Source of the DNA: an uncultured bacterium
GTDB taxonomy: Bacteria > Cyanobacteriota > Vampirovibrionia > Gastranaerophilales > Gastranaerophilaceae
DNA: 32,492 nucleotides
Assembly: GCA_902788575.1 (NCBI GenBank)
Contig: CADAKY010000018.1
Coordinates: 1 to 32,492, forward strand
Direction: 5' to 3'
Shown: positions 14,089 through 23,845 of the stretch, piece by piece
How positions within the stretch are numbered: position 1 is the stretch's first letter
Layout of the letters: each line of letters starts with the position of its first letter
Made by a program: the position numbers and the translations under genes
The notes under the pieces: generated by a model
Told to the model about the DNA's origin: nothing
The model's database searches: none
Seen by the model: only the letters and a program-made list of their open reading frames with translations

Positions 14089-14904
14089 ATGCGTAAATCA
14101 GGATATACTTTGGCGGAAGTTTTAATAACAATGGGTATTGTAGGTGTTATTGCGGCTATGTTGCTGCCGTCAATGATAAATAAATCGGCAAACGCTAATA
14201 ATGCATCAAAATTGTCATCTGTAGTTTCGACTTTGGATAATGCATTCGGTGCATCTATAGTGCAGGAGAATGTTCCTGATATTACAGAAACAGCTTTTTA
14301 CAGAGCCGCTAACGCTCAGGGCTTTGCAGGTGAACTCGCAAAGTATGCAGCGATTTCGTTTGTTCCTGAGGTGCATTATATGGATTATTATGCTCCCGTT
14401 AATGAATTAGAAGACGGTAGTGTGACAAGTAATGCAAAAATCGGTCCGTTTCATTTTGACGGAACAACCGTAACCTCTGGAGAAGCAATATCAGACGGTA
14501 GTTATAATGATTTTATTCCAATGAATATGAAAAACGGTGCTGTAATTTTCATTCTAAGAAATATTAATTCAAAATTAAATATGTCGCGTGTAATAAATAA
14601 TGCAGGCGGTAATTTAGTAAGACGTGCTGCCTATGTTGTAATAGATGTAAACGGCAGAACGATGCCTAATCGTACAGGACGAGACATATTCTGGTTTATG
14701 CTGGGAGATGACGGCGTTTTATATCCGTATGGCGGAAGAGATGTCGCTATTTTTAACGCAGCAAATAATAATGCTGTAGGTGCGATTACAGAACAATGGA
14801 ATATGGCAAATTCCGATACGTATAAATGTCTTGACAGAAATATAGGGACGGGGCATGGCTGTACGGCAAGACTTATTGAACAAGGTTATAAAGTGAAATT
14901 TTAA
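14089..14904 (+). CDS. Prepilin-like protein with type IV N-terminal methylation signal
   Basis: The N-terminus MRKSG|YTLAEVLITMGIVGVIAAMLLP is a prepilin leader: a short basic segment, Gly at the cleavage site, Glu at position 5 after it, then a hydrophobic helix (quoted here in its key parts). A prepilin peptidase would cut after Gly and methylate the new N-terminus. The remaining ~240 residues are a globular, mostly beta-looking domain with two Cys near the C-terminus (KCLDR, HGCTA). It could be a minor pilin or a type II secretion pseudopilin; nothing in the window discriminates. The ATG at 14089 is preferred over TTG at 14086, because AAGGG at 14076-14080 is 8 nt upstream. It has its own promoter and no pilus assembly gene nearby. 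Confidence 0.85.
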   Translation: MRKSGYTLAEVLITMGIVGVIAAMLLPSMINKSANANNASKLSSVVSTLDNAFGASIVQENVPDITETAFYRAANAQGFAGELAKYAAISFVPEVHYMDYYAPVNELEDGSVTSNAKIGPFHFDGTTVTSGEAISDGSYNDFIPMNMKNGAVIFILRNINSKLNMSRVINNAGGNLVRRAAYVVIDVNGRTMPNRTGRDIFWFMLGDDGVLYPYGGRDVAIFNAANNNAVGAITEQWNMANSDTYKCLDRNIGTGHGCTARLIEQGYKVKF

Positions 14905-14930
14905 TAATATAATGTGCAAAGGGTAATAAA

Positions 14931-15767
14931 ATGGGATATAAAATACTTTCAAAAAAAGAGCTTTGTCCAAATCAGTTTGAAATAACTGTAGACGCTCCTT
15001 ATGTTGTCAGAAATGCAAAAGCAGGACAGTTCATTATATTCAGAGCAGAAGAAAACGGAGAAAGAGTTCCGCTTACAATTGCCGATGTAAATAAAGAGAC
15101 CGGCGTATTAACTCTTGTATTTATGGCAGTCGGGTATTCAACAAAGAAACTTGCCTCTCTTGAAGTGGGTGATGAGCTTGTAGATATTGCTGGGCCTTTG
15201 GGACAGCCTACTCATATAAAAAAATACGGAACCGTTGTTTGTCTGGCAGGCGGTTATGGTGCGGCTCCTTGTTATTTAATAGCAAAAGCTTTTAAAGAGG
15301 CGGGTAATAAAGTTTACATGATTATGGGTGCAAGAAATAAAGATTTAATTTTCTGGCAGGATAAAATGAAGGATGCATGTACAGAGTTGTTTATTACAAC
15401 AGATGACGGCACATTGGGAGAAAAAGGGTTTGTAACTCAGGTTCTTGAACGAATTATGAATTCGGAAAAAGTGGATTATGCTATTGCAGTAGGTCCTATG
15501 CCTATGATGAGAGCTGTTGCAAATATGACGAGAGATAAAGGTATATATACAGAAGCAAGTATGAACCCGATTATGGTTGATGGTACCGGCATGTGCGGTG
15601 CTTGCAGAGTTACGGTCGGAGGAAAAACAAAATTCGCATGTGTAGACGGACCTGATTTTAATGCTCATGAAATAGATTTTGATGAAGTTATTAACAGAAC
15701 TAAGATATATAAAGACGAAGAACGCAAAAGAAGTGAGAATTGCAATTTGCTCAAGTTAGCTTTATAA
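14931..15767 (+). CDS. NfnA/PyrK-type FAD- and NAD(P)-binding oxidoreductase subunit
   Basis: The 278-residue product belongs to the ferredoxin-NADP reductase superfamily. It has an FAD-binding barrel (residues 1-100, with ERVPLTIAD), an NAD(P)-binding domain starting at LAGGYGAAP and continuing through MIMGARNK and VGPMPMMRA, and a C-terminal 2Fe-2S site MCGACRVTVGG....FAC near residues 220-237 (C-x2-C-x11-C). The terminal GPDFNAHEIDFDE segment is characteristic of NfnA (SudB), which pairs with NfnB to bifurcate electrons between NADH, ferredoxin and NADPH. PyrK, the electron-transfer subunit of dihydroorotate dehydrogenase, is the alternative. No NfnB or pyrD follows, so the partner is elsewhere or the protein works alone. 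AAAGGG lies 7 nt before the ATG. Confidence 0.85.
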   Translation: MGYKILSKKELCPNQFEITVDAPYVVRNAKAGQFIIFRAEENGERVPLTIADVNKETGVLTLVFMAVGYSTKKLASLEVGDELVDIAGPLGQPTHIKKYGTVVCLAGGYGAAPCYLIAKAFKEAGNKVYMIMGARNKDLIFWQDKMKDACTELFITTDDGTLGEKGFVTQVLERIMNSEKVDYAIAVGPMPMMRAVANMTRDKGIYTEASMNPIMVDGTGMCGACRVTVGGKTKFACVDGPDFNAHEIDFDEVINRTKIYKDEERKRSENCNLLKLAL

Positions 15768-15790
15768 TATAAACCGTAGGAGAGAAAAAG

Positions 15791-17327
<1,537 letters not shown>

Positions 17328-17354
17328 ATGTATTTGTCATCTCTTTACCTTTCT

Positions 17355-17378
17355 TAACAACGTCTTGTTATGTTTTTT
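17355..17378 (+). terminator. Weak candidate terminator after purA
   Basis: TAACAA (17355-17360) and TTGTTA (17365-17370) form a 6-bp stem with a CGTC loop, followed by a T-rich stretch (TGTTTTTTCGTTTTTT). The stem is AT-rich and short, so termination would be inefficient. The right arm also serves as a possible -35 box (TTGTTA) for the next gene. Confidence 0.4.
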
Positions 17379-17391
17379 CGTTTTTTATAAA
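17365..17391 (+). promoter_or_regulatory. Candidate promoter for the 73-residue gene, proA and tyrA
   Basis: TTGTTA at 17365-17370 and TATAAA at 17386-17391 are 15 nt apart, slightly short of the optimum. Transcription would start near 17398, about 30 nt before the next gene. A direct repeat AGCTATC AGCTATC follows near 17396-17409. Confidence 0.4.
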
Positions 17392-17428
17392 ATTTAGCTA
17401 TCAGCTATCGACAGAATAAGGAGTAGAG

Positions 17429-17650
17429 ATGACAGGACAGTTTGGGCGAAACCCTTATATGGACTATAGAAATGTTGTTCCGTTTATGGATTTATCCGGT
17501 TTTATTGTAAAACAGCCTAATGCATTAGAAGAAATGCCGGCAAAAGATTTGAGGCTTCAGCTTTTTAAAAAACGTTTTTCAGGAATGGTAAATATTAGAA
17601 GAATGAGATATAAAATGATGTGTGAGGCGCTCAGAAATGGAAGAAAATAA
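17429..17650 (+). CDS. Small basic protein of unknown function overlapping proA
   Basis: The 73-residue product begins MTGQFGRNPYMDYRN and ends in a very basic segment with KKRFSGMVNIRRMRYKMM. No cysteine cluster, membrane segment or signal peptide is apparent, and I do not recognise the family. An AAGGAG site about 6 nt before the ATG supports translation. Its last 14 nt overlap the start of proA, a layout that usually means translational coupling. The basic C-terminus could bind nucleic acid, but this is a guess. Confidence 0.6.
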   Translation: MTGQFGRNPYMDYRNVVPFMDLSGFIVKQPNALEEMPAKDLRLQLFKKRFSGMVNIRRMRYKMMCEALRNGRK

Positions 17651-18896
17651 GTTCAGTGAAATTGCAAAATCCGCAAAAAATGCTTCTAAAAAAATTGCGT
17701 CTCTGTCTTCTGAAATAAAAAATAAGGCTCTTTTAAACATTGCAAAAAAGCTTGAAGAAAATAAGTCTCAAATTTTCGAAGCAAACACTGATGATTTGGA
17801 GCAGGCAAAAATTCTTCTTCAAGAAGGCAGTATTACGCAATCAACGTTTAACAGATTAAAACTTGATGAAAATAAAATGCGTGATATGATTCAGGGGATT
17901 ATTGATATTTCAAAACTCGAAGACCCGATTGGAAAAATTCTTTTAAGGCGCGAGCTTGATGACGGCTTAATTTTAACAAAAATTTCCTGCCCGATAGGAG
18001 TTCTCGGAATTGTATTTGAAGCACGTCCTGATGTGATTTCGCAGATTTCAGCGCTTGCAATAAAATCTTCAAATGCCGTTATTCTAAAAGGGGGAAAAGA
18101 ATCTGTTAATACGAATAAAATGATTATGAATATAATACAGCAGGCTTTAAATGAAACGGAAGGTTTTCCGAGAGGAGTCTTAAATCAGGTATTTTCCCGT
18201 GATGATGTTAGTGAAATGCTAAAGCAGGACAAATATATAGATTTGATTATTCCAAGGGGCGGAAACAAGCTTGTACGGTTTATTAAAGAAAATACCAAAA
18301 TTCCTGTACTTGGTCACGCTGACGGAATCTGCCACATTTTTGTTGATAAAAGTGCCGATTATAAAAAGGCTTTGAAAATAATTGTTGATGCAAAAACGCA
18401 GTATCCTAGTGCTTGTAATTCTGTAGAGACTTTGCTTATACATAAAGATTTTTCTATGGGAGGAATTTTGCTTGATGATTTAAAAAATGCAGGTATAACG
18501 CTGATTTCAGAGCCGGATAGCTGGCATAAAGAATATTCGGATAAAATTCTTGCATATAAATATGTGAATTCTTTAGAAGAAGTGATAGACCATATTAATG
18601 AATTTTCATCGGGGCATACAGAATCCATAATTACAGAAGATAAGAATAATGCAAAAATATTTATGAATTCAGTTGATTCAGCGGGTGTTTACCATAATGT
18701 TTCCACCAGATTTGCAGACGGTTTCAGATATGGTTTTGGTGCAGAAGTAGGTATTTCTACAAACAAAACTCACGCAAGAGGTCCTGTAGGGTTAGAGGGT
18801 TTGACAATATACAAATATAATCTGGAAGGTAACGGGGATATTGTAAAAGATTATGCTGAAGGGGTTAAGACTTTTACACATAAAGATTTGATATAA
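17637..18896 (+). CDS. proA: Gamma-glutamyl phosphate reductase
   Basis: Reduces gamma-glutamyl phosphate with NADPH to glutamate semialdehyde, the second step of proline synthesis. The 419-residue product matches the family length. It has FEARPDVISQISALAIKSSNA, VILKGGKE, IPRGGNKLVRFI, GHADGICHI(F) and the active-site segment YPSACNSVETLL, with catalytic Cys260. The ATG at 17637 gives the normal N-terminus, although the frame is open to a GTG at 17622; GAGG lies about 10 nt before the ATG within the upstream gene. proB is not in the window. tyrA follows after 15 nt. Confidence 0.96.
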   Translation: MEENKFSEIAKSAKNASKKIASLSSEIKNKALLNIAKKLEENKSQIFEANTDDLEQAKILLQEGSITQSTFNRLKLDENKMRDMIQGIIDISKLEDPIGKILLRRELDDGLILTKISCPIGVLGIVFEARPDVISQISALAIKSSNAVILKGGKESVNTNKMIMNIIQQALNETEGFPRGVLNQVFSRDDVSEMLKQDKYIDLIIPRGGNKLVRFIKENTKIPVLGHADGICHIFVDKSADYKKALKIIVDAKTQYPSACNSVETLLIHKDFSMGGILLDDLKNAGITLISEPDSWHKEYSDKILAYKYVNSLEEVIDHINEFSSGHTESIITEDKNNAKIFMNSVDSAGVYHNVSTRFADGFRYGFGAEVGISTNKTHARGPVGLEGLTIYKYNLEGNGDIVKDYAEGVKTFTHKDLI

Positions 18897-18911
18897 TAGG
18901 AGTTTTTATTA

Positions 18912-19679
18912 ATGAGAATTGGGGTAGTTGGTTTGGGGCTTATCGGAGGCTCAATTTTTAAGAATATTTTGGAAAGTAAAAAACATGATATAGTAGGCAT
19001 TTCAAGAAGTGTTAATGAGTTCAACGTAACTAAAGATTATCAAAATTTAAAAGGATGCGATCTTGTTTTTGTATGTACTCCTATGAATAAAACATTAGAA
19101 ATACTTGATAAGTTGGAAACAGTTTTGGATGAAAATACGATTGTAACTGATGTTTGCTCATTGAAAGAATTTGTGTCAAAGAAAAATTACAGATATCGTT
19201 TTATACCGTCTCATCCTATGGCAGGAACTGAGCATAGCGGATGGGAATATTCTTTTCCCGATATGTTTAAGGGTGCAACGTGGGCGGTAACTTTAAAAGA
19301 AAATACGGATTTAAAAGATTATGAACTTTTAAAGAGTGTTATAGAAGAACTTGGTGCGCATACTGTTTTAACCACACCAAAAGAACATGACAGGGCTGTT
19401 GCGTTAATTTCTCATGCGCCAATGCTAATTGCTCAGGCTTTATGCAAAAATATTGAAAACGAAGAGTTGGCAAAAGAACTTGCATCCTCAGGATTCAGAG
19501 ATACAACAAGACTTGCAATGTCAAATATTGAAATGGCAAACGATATGGTAATTATGAATAAAAATAATATTAAAGATGTTGTTGAGCTATTAAACAATAA
19601 TATTAATGCTTTATTTAATTCGGACTACAAAAAAGAAGCTGAAAAAATAAAAGAATTTCGTAAAGAACTTTATTCATAA
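18912..19679 (+). CDS. tyrA: Prephenate dehydrogenase
   Basis: Oxidatively decarboxylates prephenate (or arogenate) to give 4-hydroxyphenylpyruvate (or tyrosine). The 255-residue product has an N-terminal NAD(P)-binding GLGLIGGS (residues 7-14), VCTPM, VTDVCSLK, the substrate-site HPMAGTEHSGWE, and SHAPMLIAQAL in the helical C-terminal domain. It is a short, monofunctional form with no chorismate mutase or ACT domain, so no built-in tyrosine feedback is seen. Whether prephenate or arogenate is preferred cannot be told. AGGAG (18898-18902) lies 9 nt before the ATG, and the gene follows proA by 15 nt, so they are cotranscribed. It ends 5 nt from the converging M16 protease gene. Confidence 0.93.
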   Translation: MRIGVVGLGLIGGSIFKNILESKKHDIVGISRSVNEFNVTKDYQNLKGCDLVFVCTPMNKTLEILDKLETVLDENTIVTDVCSLKEFVSKKNYRYRFIPSHPMAGTEHSGWEYSFPDMFKGATWAVTLKENTDLKDYELLKSVIEELGAHTVLTTPKEHDRAVALISHAPMLIAQALCKNIENEELAKELASSGFRDTTRLAMSNIEMANDMVIMNKNNIKDVVELLNNNINALFNSDYKKEAEKIKEFRKELYS

Positions 19680-19684
19680 AATGT

Positions 19685-22495
19685 TTATATATCTTTTTTT
19701 AAGCTTTCAATAAAGTCTTTGTTCGCATCAAGTGTATCTTTTGTTGCTGTTATTGAATAAACAGGATTGACGCTGAATGCCTGTTTTGCGAAATTAATTA
19801 TGTCTTCTTTTGTTATATTGTCTATTTCATTGTAAATATTGTTTGTAATATCTATTCCGTATACTGAGTTCATTCCGTATGACAGCTCATTTATTTTTGA
19901 ATATACGCCTTCATTGTCAAGAAGTCTTGCCTTATATGAACGTTTTGCATTTTCCAAATCCTGTTCGGTAAATTTACCTTCTGTCAATTCTTTTATCTGA
20001 CGTTTGAAACCTTTGATAGAGCGTTCAAGATTTTCGTAACTTTGTTCTCCGATTTCTTTGTTATCAGTTGTTGTTTTGATGTACAAAGATACTTCTCCGT
20101 TGTTGCCGCCTCCGACGAATGTGTCAGAGTAAACCTGATAAGCAAGCTGTTCTTTTTCTCTTAAAATATCAAATAAACCTATGCTTGAGCCGGAGAGAAT
20201 TGAGTTCATAAGGTTTGCAATTACACGATTTTTAGGAGAATCTTCATATTTAAAATTATAAGTCTGCATTATGTTTGCCTGAGAATTATTTTGCGCACTC
20301 GTTAAAACGACAGGATGTTTTAGTCTTTTATAAATATTTGTTGGCTTAGGATTGTTAGGTTGTACAGAATGTATGCTTTTTGCGAATTCTAATACATCTT
20401 GTTTGTACTGTTCGCCGTTTTCCTGAGGAAGATTAGACGCAACTGTTCCTCTTGAATTTTCTAAAATATATTTATGAAATTCTTTTACATCATCAAGTGT
20501 TATGGAATCTATTGATTCCAATACTTTTTTATCTGATGATACATAAGGGTTGTATTTTGAATAAAATTCATTAAAATACAAACTATTTGGTGTTATTTCT
20601 TGTCTTTTAAGATTCTCTTTTAATTTTTCTTTTGCTTTTTGAAGATTTTCTTCCGTTAATCTCGGATTATAAATCAGCTCTTTTGCAAGCTCTAATCCTT
20701 TTTTGTAATTTTTTCCGTTTCCGCTGATAATTGCGCTTAGTCCGGAAGAGCCTGTATAAACATTTACGCTAAGGTTTAAATCTTCTTTGATTTTTTTGAA
20801 TGTGTTTTCATCCAAATTATTTGTTCCCATATCATAAATATAGCTTAAAATATCTTTAACGCCGGCTTTGCCTTGATATGGAGCATCTGTTTCAAAATCT
20901 ATATTAACGAATCTGGCAGGAGAATTAACTTCATAAAAGCCTAATTCGACATTATTGTTTAATGTTGTAGTGTTTATTCTGTCAGTATTTACGGGTTGTC
21001 TTGATTTACCTTTAAACGATACACTGTTATTTTTATCAGGATGAACCATTGTGATAGCGGTTTTATTTATATCAAAATATTTTTTTATTGCACTATTAAC
21101 TTCATCCGGAGTTATGCTTTCAAGAATCTCATTGTAATGCAAATTATCATCTACAGTTCCGTCAATAACAGCATGTCCTATCAAGTTATTAACGTCGTTA
21201 GAATATTCAAAGGAAAAATCTCTTCCCTCTTTCATCGCATCTTTCAGTCTGTTTAATTCTTGTTCAGAAATCGGAGGTGCTGAGTTAATTGTACTCATAG
21301 CCGTTTGTAAAGCTTTTTCTGCATTTTCTTCAGATGATGTTATGCCAATATATGTAAATCTGTTTCCGTTCGGATTTGTTGTAATCTTTTCTTCTCCAAA
21401 ACCATAACTGGCATGATATTTTTCCATCTTTTTATTAAGTCCGACCGTTTCGGATTTCAAATAACCTGATGCAATATCAAATAAAATGTATTCACGCAAA
21501 TCATTATTCTTAGGACCGTTGAAACCTAATACAATTTCTGCGGATTTTGCTTTGTCAGATTTGAAATCCTTTCTTACTGTTTTATTTATAGGATTTAGTT
21601 TTTCTTCAAATCTTTTTCCCTGTGCTTGTTTATTTGAGATAAAATTTTGTGATACGAGACGAATTACTTCGTCAGGATTTACATCTCCTGTAACAACAAT
21701 ATTTGTATTTGAAGGAGTGTAATATTTATTATAATAATCTACAACATCTTTTCTTGTCAGATTTTGTATATGTTTTACACTGCCTCCGACAAGCTCGTCA
21801 GCCGGATTTTTAATATTGTATAAGCTTCTGATTGTTTGATCAAGCGCAATTGTTCTCGGATCATCAAGAATCATATTTATTTCCGAAGAAACGGGTCCTT
21901 TTTCTTTTGCAATCATATCATCAGAAAGTTTTAAATCTTCTGACATAGCAGCCAAAACTTTGATTTGAGTTTCTAAATCTTTTTCTTCCAAAAGTGGTGC
22001 ATTGTTTACATAGTCTGTTATTGCATAGTTTGTACTAGCATTTGCCCACCCTCCGATTTTGTCTATTTTTTTAAACGAATCTCCTGTTTCAAGTTTTATA
22101 TGTCCGTTTTCACCGTTTGTACCGTTGAATGCCATGTGCTCAAGAAAATGGCTTATACCTTTTATATCCGGAGTTTCATTCATTGAACCAACATTGACAT
22201 AGGTTTTGACAACGGCGGGTGAACCTTCCATCGGAACAACAGAAACCGTATATCCGTTTGCAAGTTTATAGCTGTATAATTTTAAACCGTTAGGAAGGGT
22301 GTTTTCACTTGTTTTTGTATATTTTTGCGGAACTTTTACTCCAAAATCAGGTGTAACATACCCAAGTTCTTTTATCTGTTTATGCGGTTTTGGCATATCA
22401 GCTTGAATAGCGGGCTGCTCTGCATTCCCGCGGAAAAATACATTATTAACACTTGTAACCTTCGATATCATATATTTATAAAAACAAATAATCAT
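19685..22495 (-). CDS. M16-family (pitrilysin-like) zinc metalloprotease
   Basis: The 936-residue product has the inverted zinc motif HFLEH (residues 116-120; His116 and His120 bind zinc, Glu119 is the base). A second acidic site EKGPVSSE follows, with Glu205 aligning to the third ligand. The length fits two tandem M16 units, the C-terminal one (from about residue 500) lacking HxxEH, with the R/Y-type segment LREKEQLAYQVYS near residue 790 that usually helps substrate binding. M16 enzymes degrade small peptides or presequences. No signal peptide is clear; the first 60 residues are unstructured and include VNNVFFRGN. The start is uncertain: the ATG at 22495 or the in-frame ATG at 22471, neither with a visible ribosome binding site. 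Confidence 0.92.
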   Translation of the reverse strand: MIICFYKYMISKVTSVNNVFFRGNAEQPAIQADMPKPHKQIKELGYVTPDFGVKVPQKYTKTSENTLPNGLKLYSYKLANGYTVSVVPMEGSPAVVKTYVNVGSMNETPDIKGISHFLEHMAFNGTNGENGHIKLETGDSFKKIDKIGGWANASTNYAITDYVNNAPLLEEKDLETQIKVLAAMSEDLKLSDDMIAKEKGPVSSEINMILDDPRTIALDQTIRSLYNIKNPADELVGGSVKHIQNLTRKDVVDYYNKYYTPSNTNIVVTGDVNPDEVIRLVSQNFISNKQAQGKRFEEKLNPINKTVRKDFKSDKAKSAEIVLGFNGPKNNDLREYILFDIASGYLKSETVGLNKKMEKYHASYGFGEEKITTNPNGNRFTYIGITSSEENAEKALQTAMSTINSAPPISEQELNRLKDAMKEGRDFSFEYSNDVNNLIGHAVIDGTVDDNLHYNEILESITPDEVNSAIKKYFDINKTAITMVHPDKNNSVSFKGKSRQPVNTDRINTTTLNNNVELGFYEVNSPARFVNIDFETDAPYQGKAGVKDILSYIYDMGTNNLDENTFKKIKEDLNLSVNVYTGSSGLSAIISGNGKNYKKGLELAKELIYNPRLTEENLQKAKEKLKENLKRQEITPNSLYFNEFYSKYNPYVSSDKKVLESIDSITLDDVKEFHKYILENSRGTVASNLPQENGEQYKQDVLEFAKSIHSVQPNNPKPTNIYKRLKHPVVLTSAQNNSQANIMQTYNFKYEDSPKNRVIANLMNSILSGSSIGLFDILREKEQLAYQVYSDTFVGGGNNGEVSLYIKTTTDNKEIGEQSYENLERSIKGFKRQIKELTEGKFTEQDLENAKRSYKARLLDNEGVYSKINELSYGMNSVYGIDITNNIYNEIDNITKEDIINFAKQAFSVNPVYSITATKDTLDANKDFIESLKKDI

Positions 22496-22545
22496 TAAAA
22501 ATTGACTTTTTGTTACGAAAGTTTACAAATCTTTTTTAATCTTTT

Positions 22546-23019
22546 TTATTCTTCAAACTGTTCTGCGACTTCAAATGGTTGTTCAGATAACTTAAGAGTT
22601 TCTCTGTCAATAATTCCGCGTTTCAATTCCGTAAATGAAGCTTTTTGGGAATTAAATTTCTTTTTCAGAAATTCATACGCAACTTTCGGATCACATTTTG
22701 TGCCGCATGTAAATAAATCTACTGCCGCATATCCGAGTTCCGGCCAAGTGTGAATAGCCAAGTGGCTTTCAGAAATAATTACCACACCTGATACACCATA
22801 GGGGTTAAACATATGAAAACACTTTTGAACAATTGTTGCACCGCACTCCAGAGCTGCATCTATCATATATTTTTCTACTTTATCACTGTTGTTTAAAATA
22901 TTGGGGTCGCATTCAAAAAATTCTGCTAAAACATGCTGACCTAAATTTACTGTTTCAAGATTTTTGCTTTCAAGCTCTGCAAGTGATGATGATACAACTG
23001 TCAATTCATGTGCCTCCAT
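22546..23019 (-). CDS. speD: S-adenosylmethionine decarboxylase proenzyme
   Basis: A pyruvoyl enzyme producing decarboxylated SAM for spermidine synthesis. The motif ISESHLAIHTWPE contains the self-cleavage site between Glu84 and Ser85, with Ser85 becoming the pyruvoyl group. His90 and Cys105 (LFTCG) complete the active-site set known from Thermotoga SpeD. The 157-residue length includes about 25 extra N-terminal residues before NLGQHVLAEF, compared with compact bacterial forms. The start is ambiguous: ATG at 23019 has no upstream Shine-Dalgarno, while GGAGG at 23013-23017 sits 8 nt before an in-frame TTG at 23004. No speE is nearby. It is 50 nt upstream of the M16 gene on the same strand. 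Confidence 0.95.
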   Translation of the reverse strand: MEAHELTVVSSSLAELESKNLETVNLGQHVLAEFFECDPNILNNSDKVEKYMIDAALECGATIVQKCFHMFNPYGVSGVVIISESHLAIHTWPELGYAAVDLFTCGTKCDPKVAYEFLKKKFNSQKASFTELKRGIIDRETLKLSEQPFEVAEQFEE

Positions 23020-23026
23020 TTCTACC

Positions 23027-23042
23027 GGTGTAAATCTACACC
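23027..23042 (-). promoter_or_regulatory. Hairpin immediately before the speD start
   Basis: GGTGTA and TACACC pair perfectly around a 4-nt loop, ending 7 nt upstream of the annotated ATG of speD. A stem here would cover the ribosome landing site and could control translation. I do not recognise it as a known SAM or polyamine riboswitch. Confidence 0.45.
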
Positions 23043-23156
23043 AAATATTTTAGTAACATTTATATATTACTATAAAAAACGAAAAATTTGTAAAATTTAC
23101 ACTTTTTATATGAGAAGTTAACAAATTGTTACATAAAAATTAGTATATAATCGGTA

Positions 23157-23185
23157 TTGCGTATTTCTAAAAAATACTATATAAT
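23157..23185 (+). promoter_or_regulatory. Sigma-70-type promoter for the 82-residue gene and rnpA
   Basis: TTGCGT at 23157-23162 and TATAAT at 23180-23185 are separated by 17 nt. Transcription would begin near 23192, giving a 20-nt leader. A second TATAAT at 23146-23151 lies upstream with a poorer -35. Confidence 0.6.
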
Positions 23186-23212
23186 CAGGTATATAAACAT
23201 AGGAGAGAGAAT

Positions 23213-23461
23213 ATGCTACCAATCATTACAGAAGAAATGTCATCAGAAATTTTTACGGAAGCTTTTCAGGATGTTCAGGCTTGGCGTAAAAACATGGTTC
23301 AATATATGAAAGAAGAAAACCCTGAAATCAATACTGCTATATTGGAAGTTGCAAAACACGATGAAGCTATTGATTTAAAAGCTGTTGCACTGGGTGCATA
23401 TTTATCTTACAGATTATTAGAAGTCGCAACCGAGAATGACGGTGTTGCATTAGAAATGTAG
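23213..23461 (+). CDS. Small acidic helical protein of unknown function upstream of rnpA
   Basis: The 82-residue product looks entirely helical and acidic (EEMSSEIFTEAFQD, KHDEAIDLKAVALGAYLSYRLL). It has no cysteine, signal peptide or obvious membrane helix. A strong AGGAGAGAG site lies just before the ATG and a good promoter is 30 nt upstream, so it is real and probably well expressed. It occupies the place where rpmH usually sits before rnpA, but is not L34 in sequence. I do not recognise the family. Confidence 0.7.
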   Translation: MLPIITEEMSSEIFTEAFQDVQAWRKNMVQYMKEENPEINTAILEVAKHDEAIDLKAVALGAYLSYRLLEVATENDGVALEM

Positions 23462-23500
23462 AATGTAATTATATAGATTTAGTTATAGGGCGATTTTATT

Positions 23501-23845
23501 ATGCTTAAAGAACAATATCGCTTAAAACGACGTTCCGCTTTTACTGCGACCTACAGAACCGGACTTTCTTTTCATAAATCCGGAGTTACAATGTTTGTCG
23601 GGAAGAAAAATAGTAAAGATGTTCCGACCAAATTTGGTTTTGTTGTAAGTAAAAAGATTCATAAACGCGCGGTAAAAAGGAACAGAATCAAACGTTTAAT
23701 GCGTGAAAGCGTCCGTTTGATGCTGAAAGAGGGTAATTTTCAAAATCAATATATGTCAGTGATTTTTGCAGCTTCTTCAAAATTGCTGGGTAAAAATTTT
23801 GATTATGTCAATAAAAGTGTGAGAGAGTTGATAGCAAAATTATGA
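23501..23845 (+). CDS. rnpA: Ribonuclease P protein component
   Basis: Protein subunit that helps the RNase P RNA bind and process the 5' end of pre-tRNA. The 114-residue, strongly basic product begins YRLKRRSAFTATYRTG and carries the signature KRAVKRNRIKRLMRES near residues 63-78, after FGFVVSKKIHK. Length is typical (about 110-120). It follows the 82-residue gene by 39 nt and overlaps the next gene by 4 nt (ATGA at 23842-23845). The usual neighbours rpmH and yidC are not in the window. Confidence 0.95.
   Translation: MLKEQYRLKRRSAFTATYRTGLSFHKSGVTMFVGKKNSKDVPTKFGFVVSKKIHKRAVKRNRIKRLMRESVRLMLKEGNFQNQYMSVIFAASSKLLGKNFDYVNKSVRELIAKL

Noticed and set aside
14719..14970. 83-codon minus-strand open frame over the prepilin-like gene end
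   Set aside because: Overlaps two well-supported plus-strand genes and has no supporting signals.
22502..22753. 83-codon plus-strand open frame opposite speD
   Set aside because: Complementary to speD, whose catalytic motifs are unambiguous.
23020..23212. SAM-sensing riboswitch upstream of speD
   Set aside because: Only a 6-bp hairpin is visible and none of the conserved features of a known SAM riboswitch is recognised.
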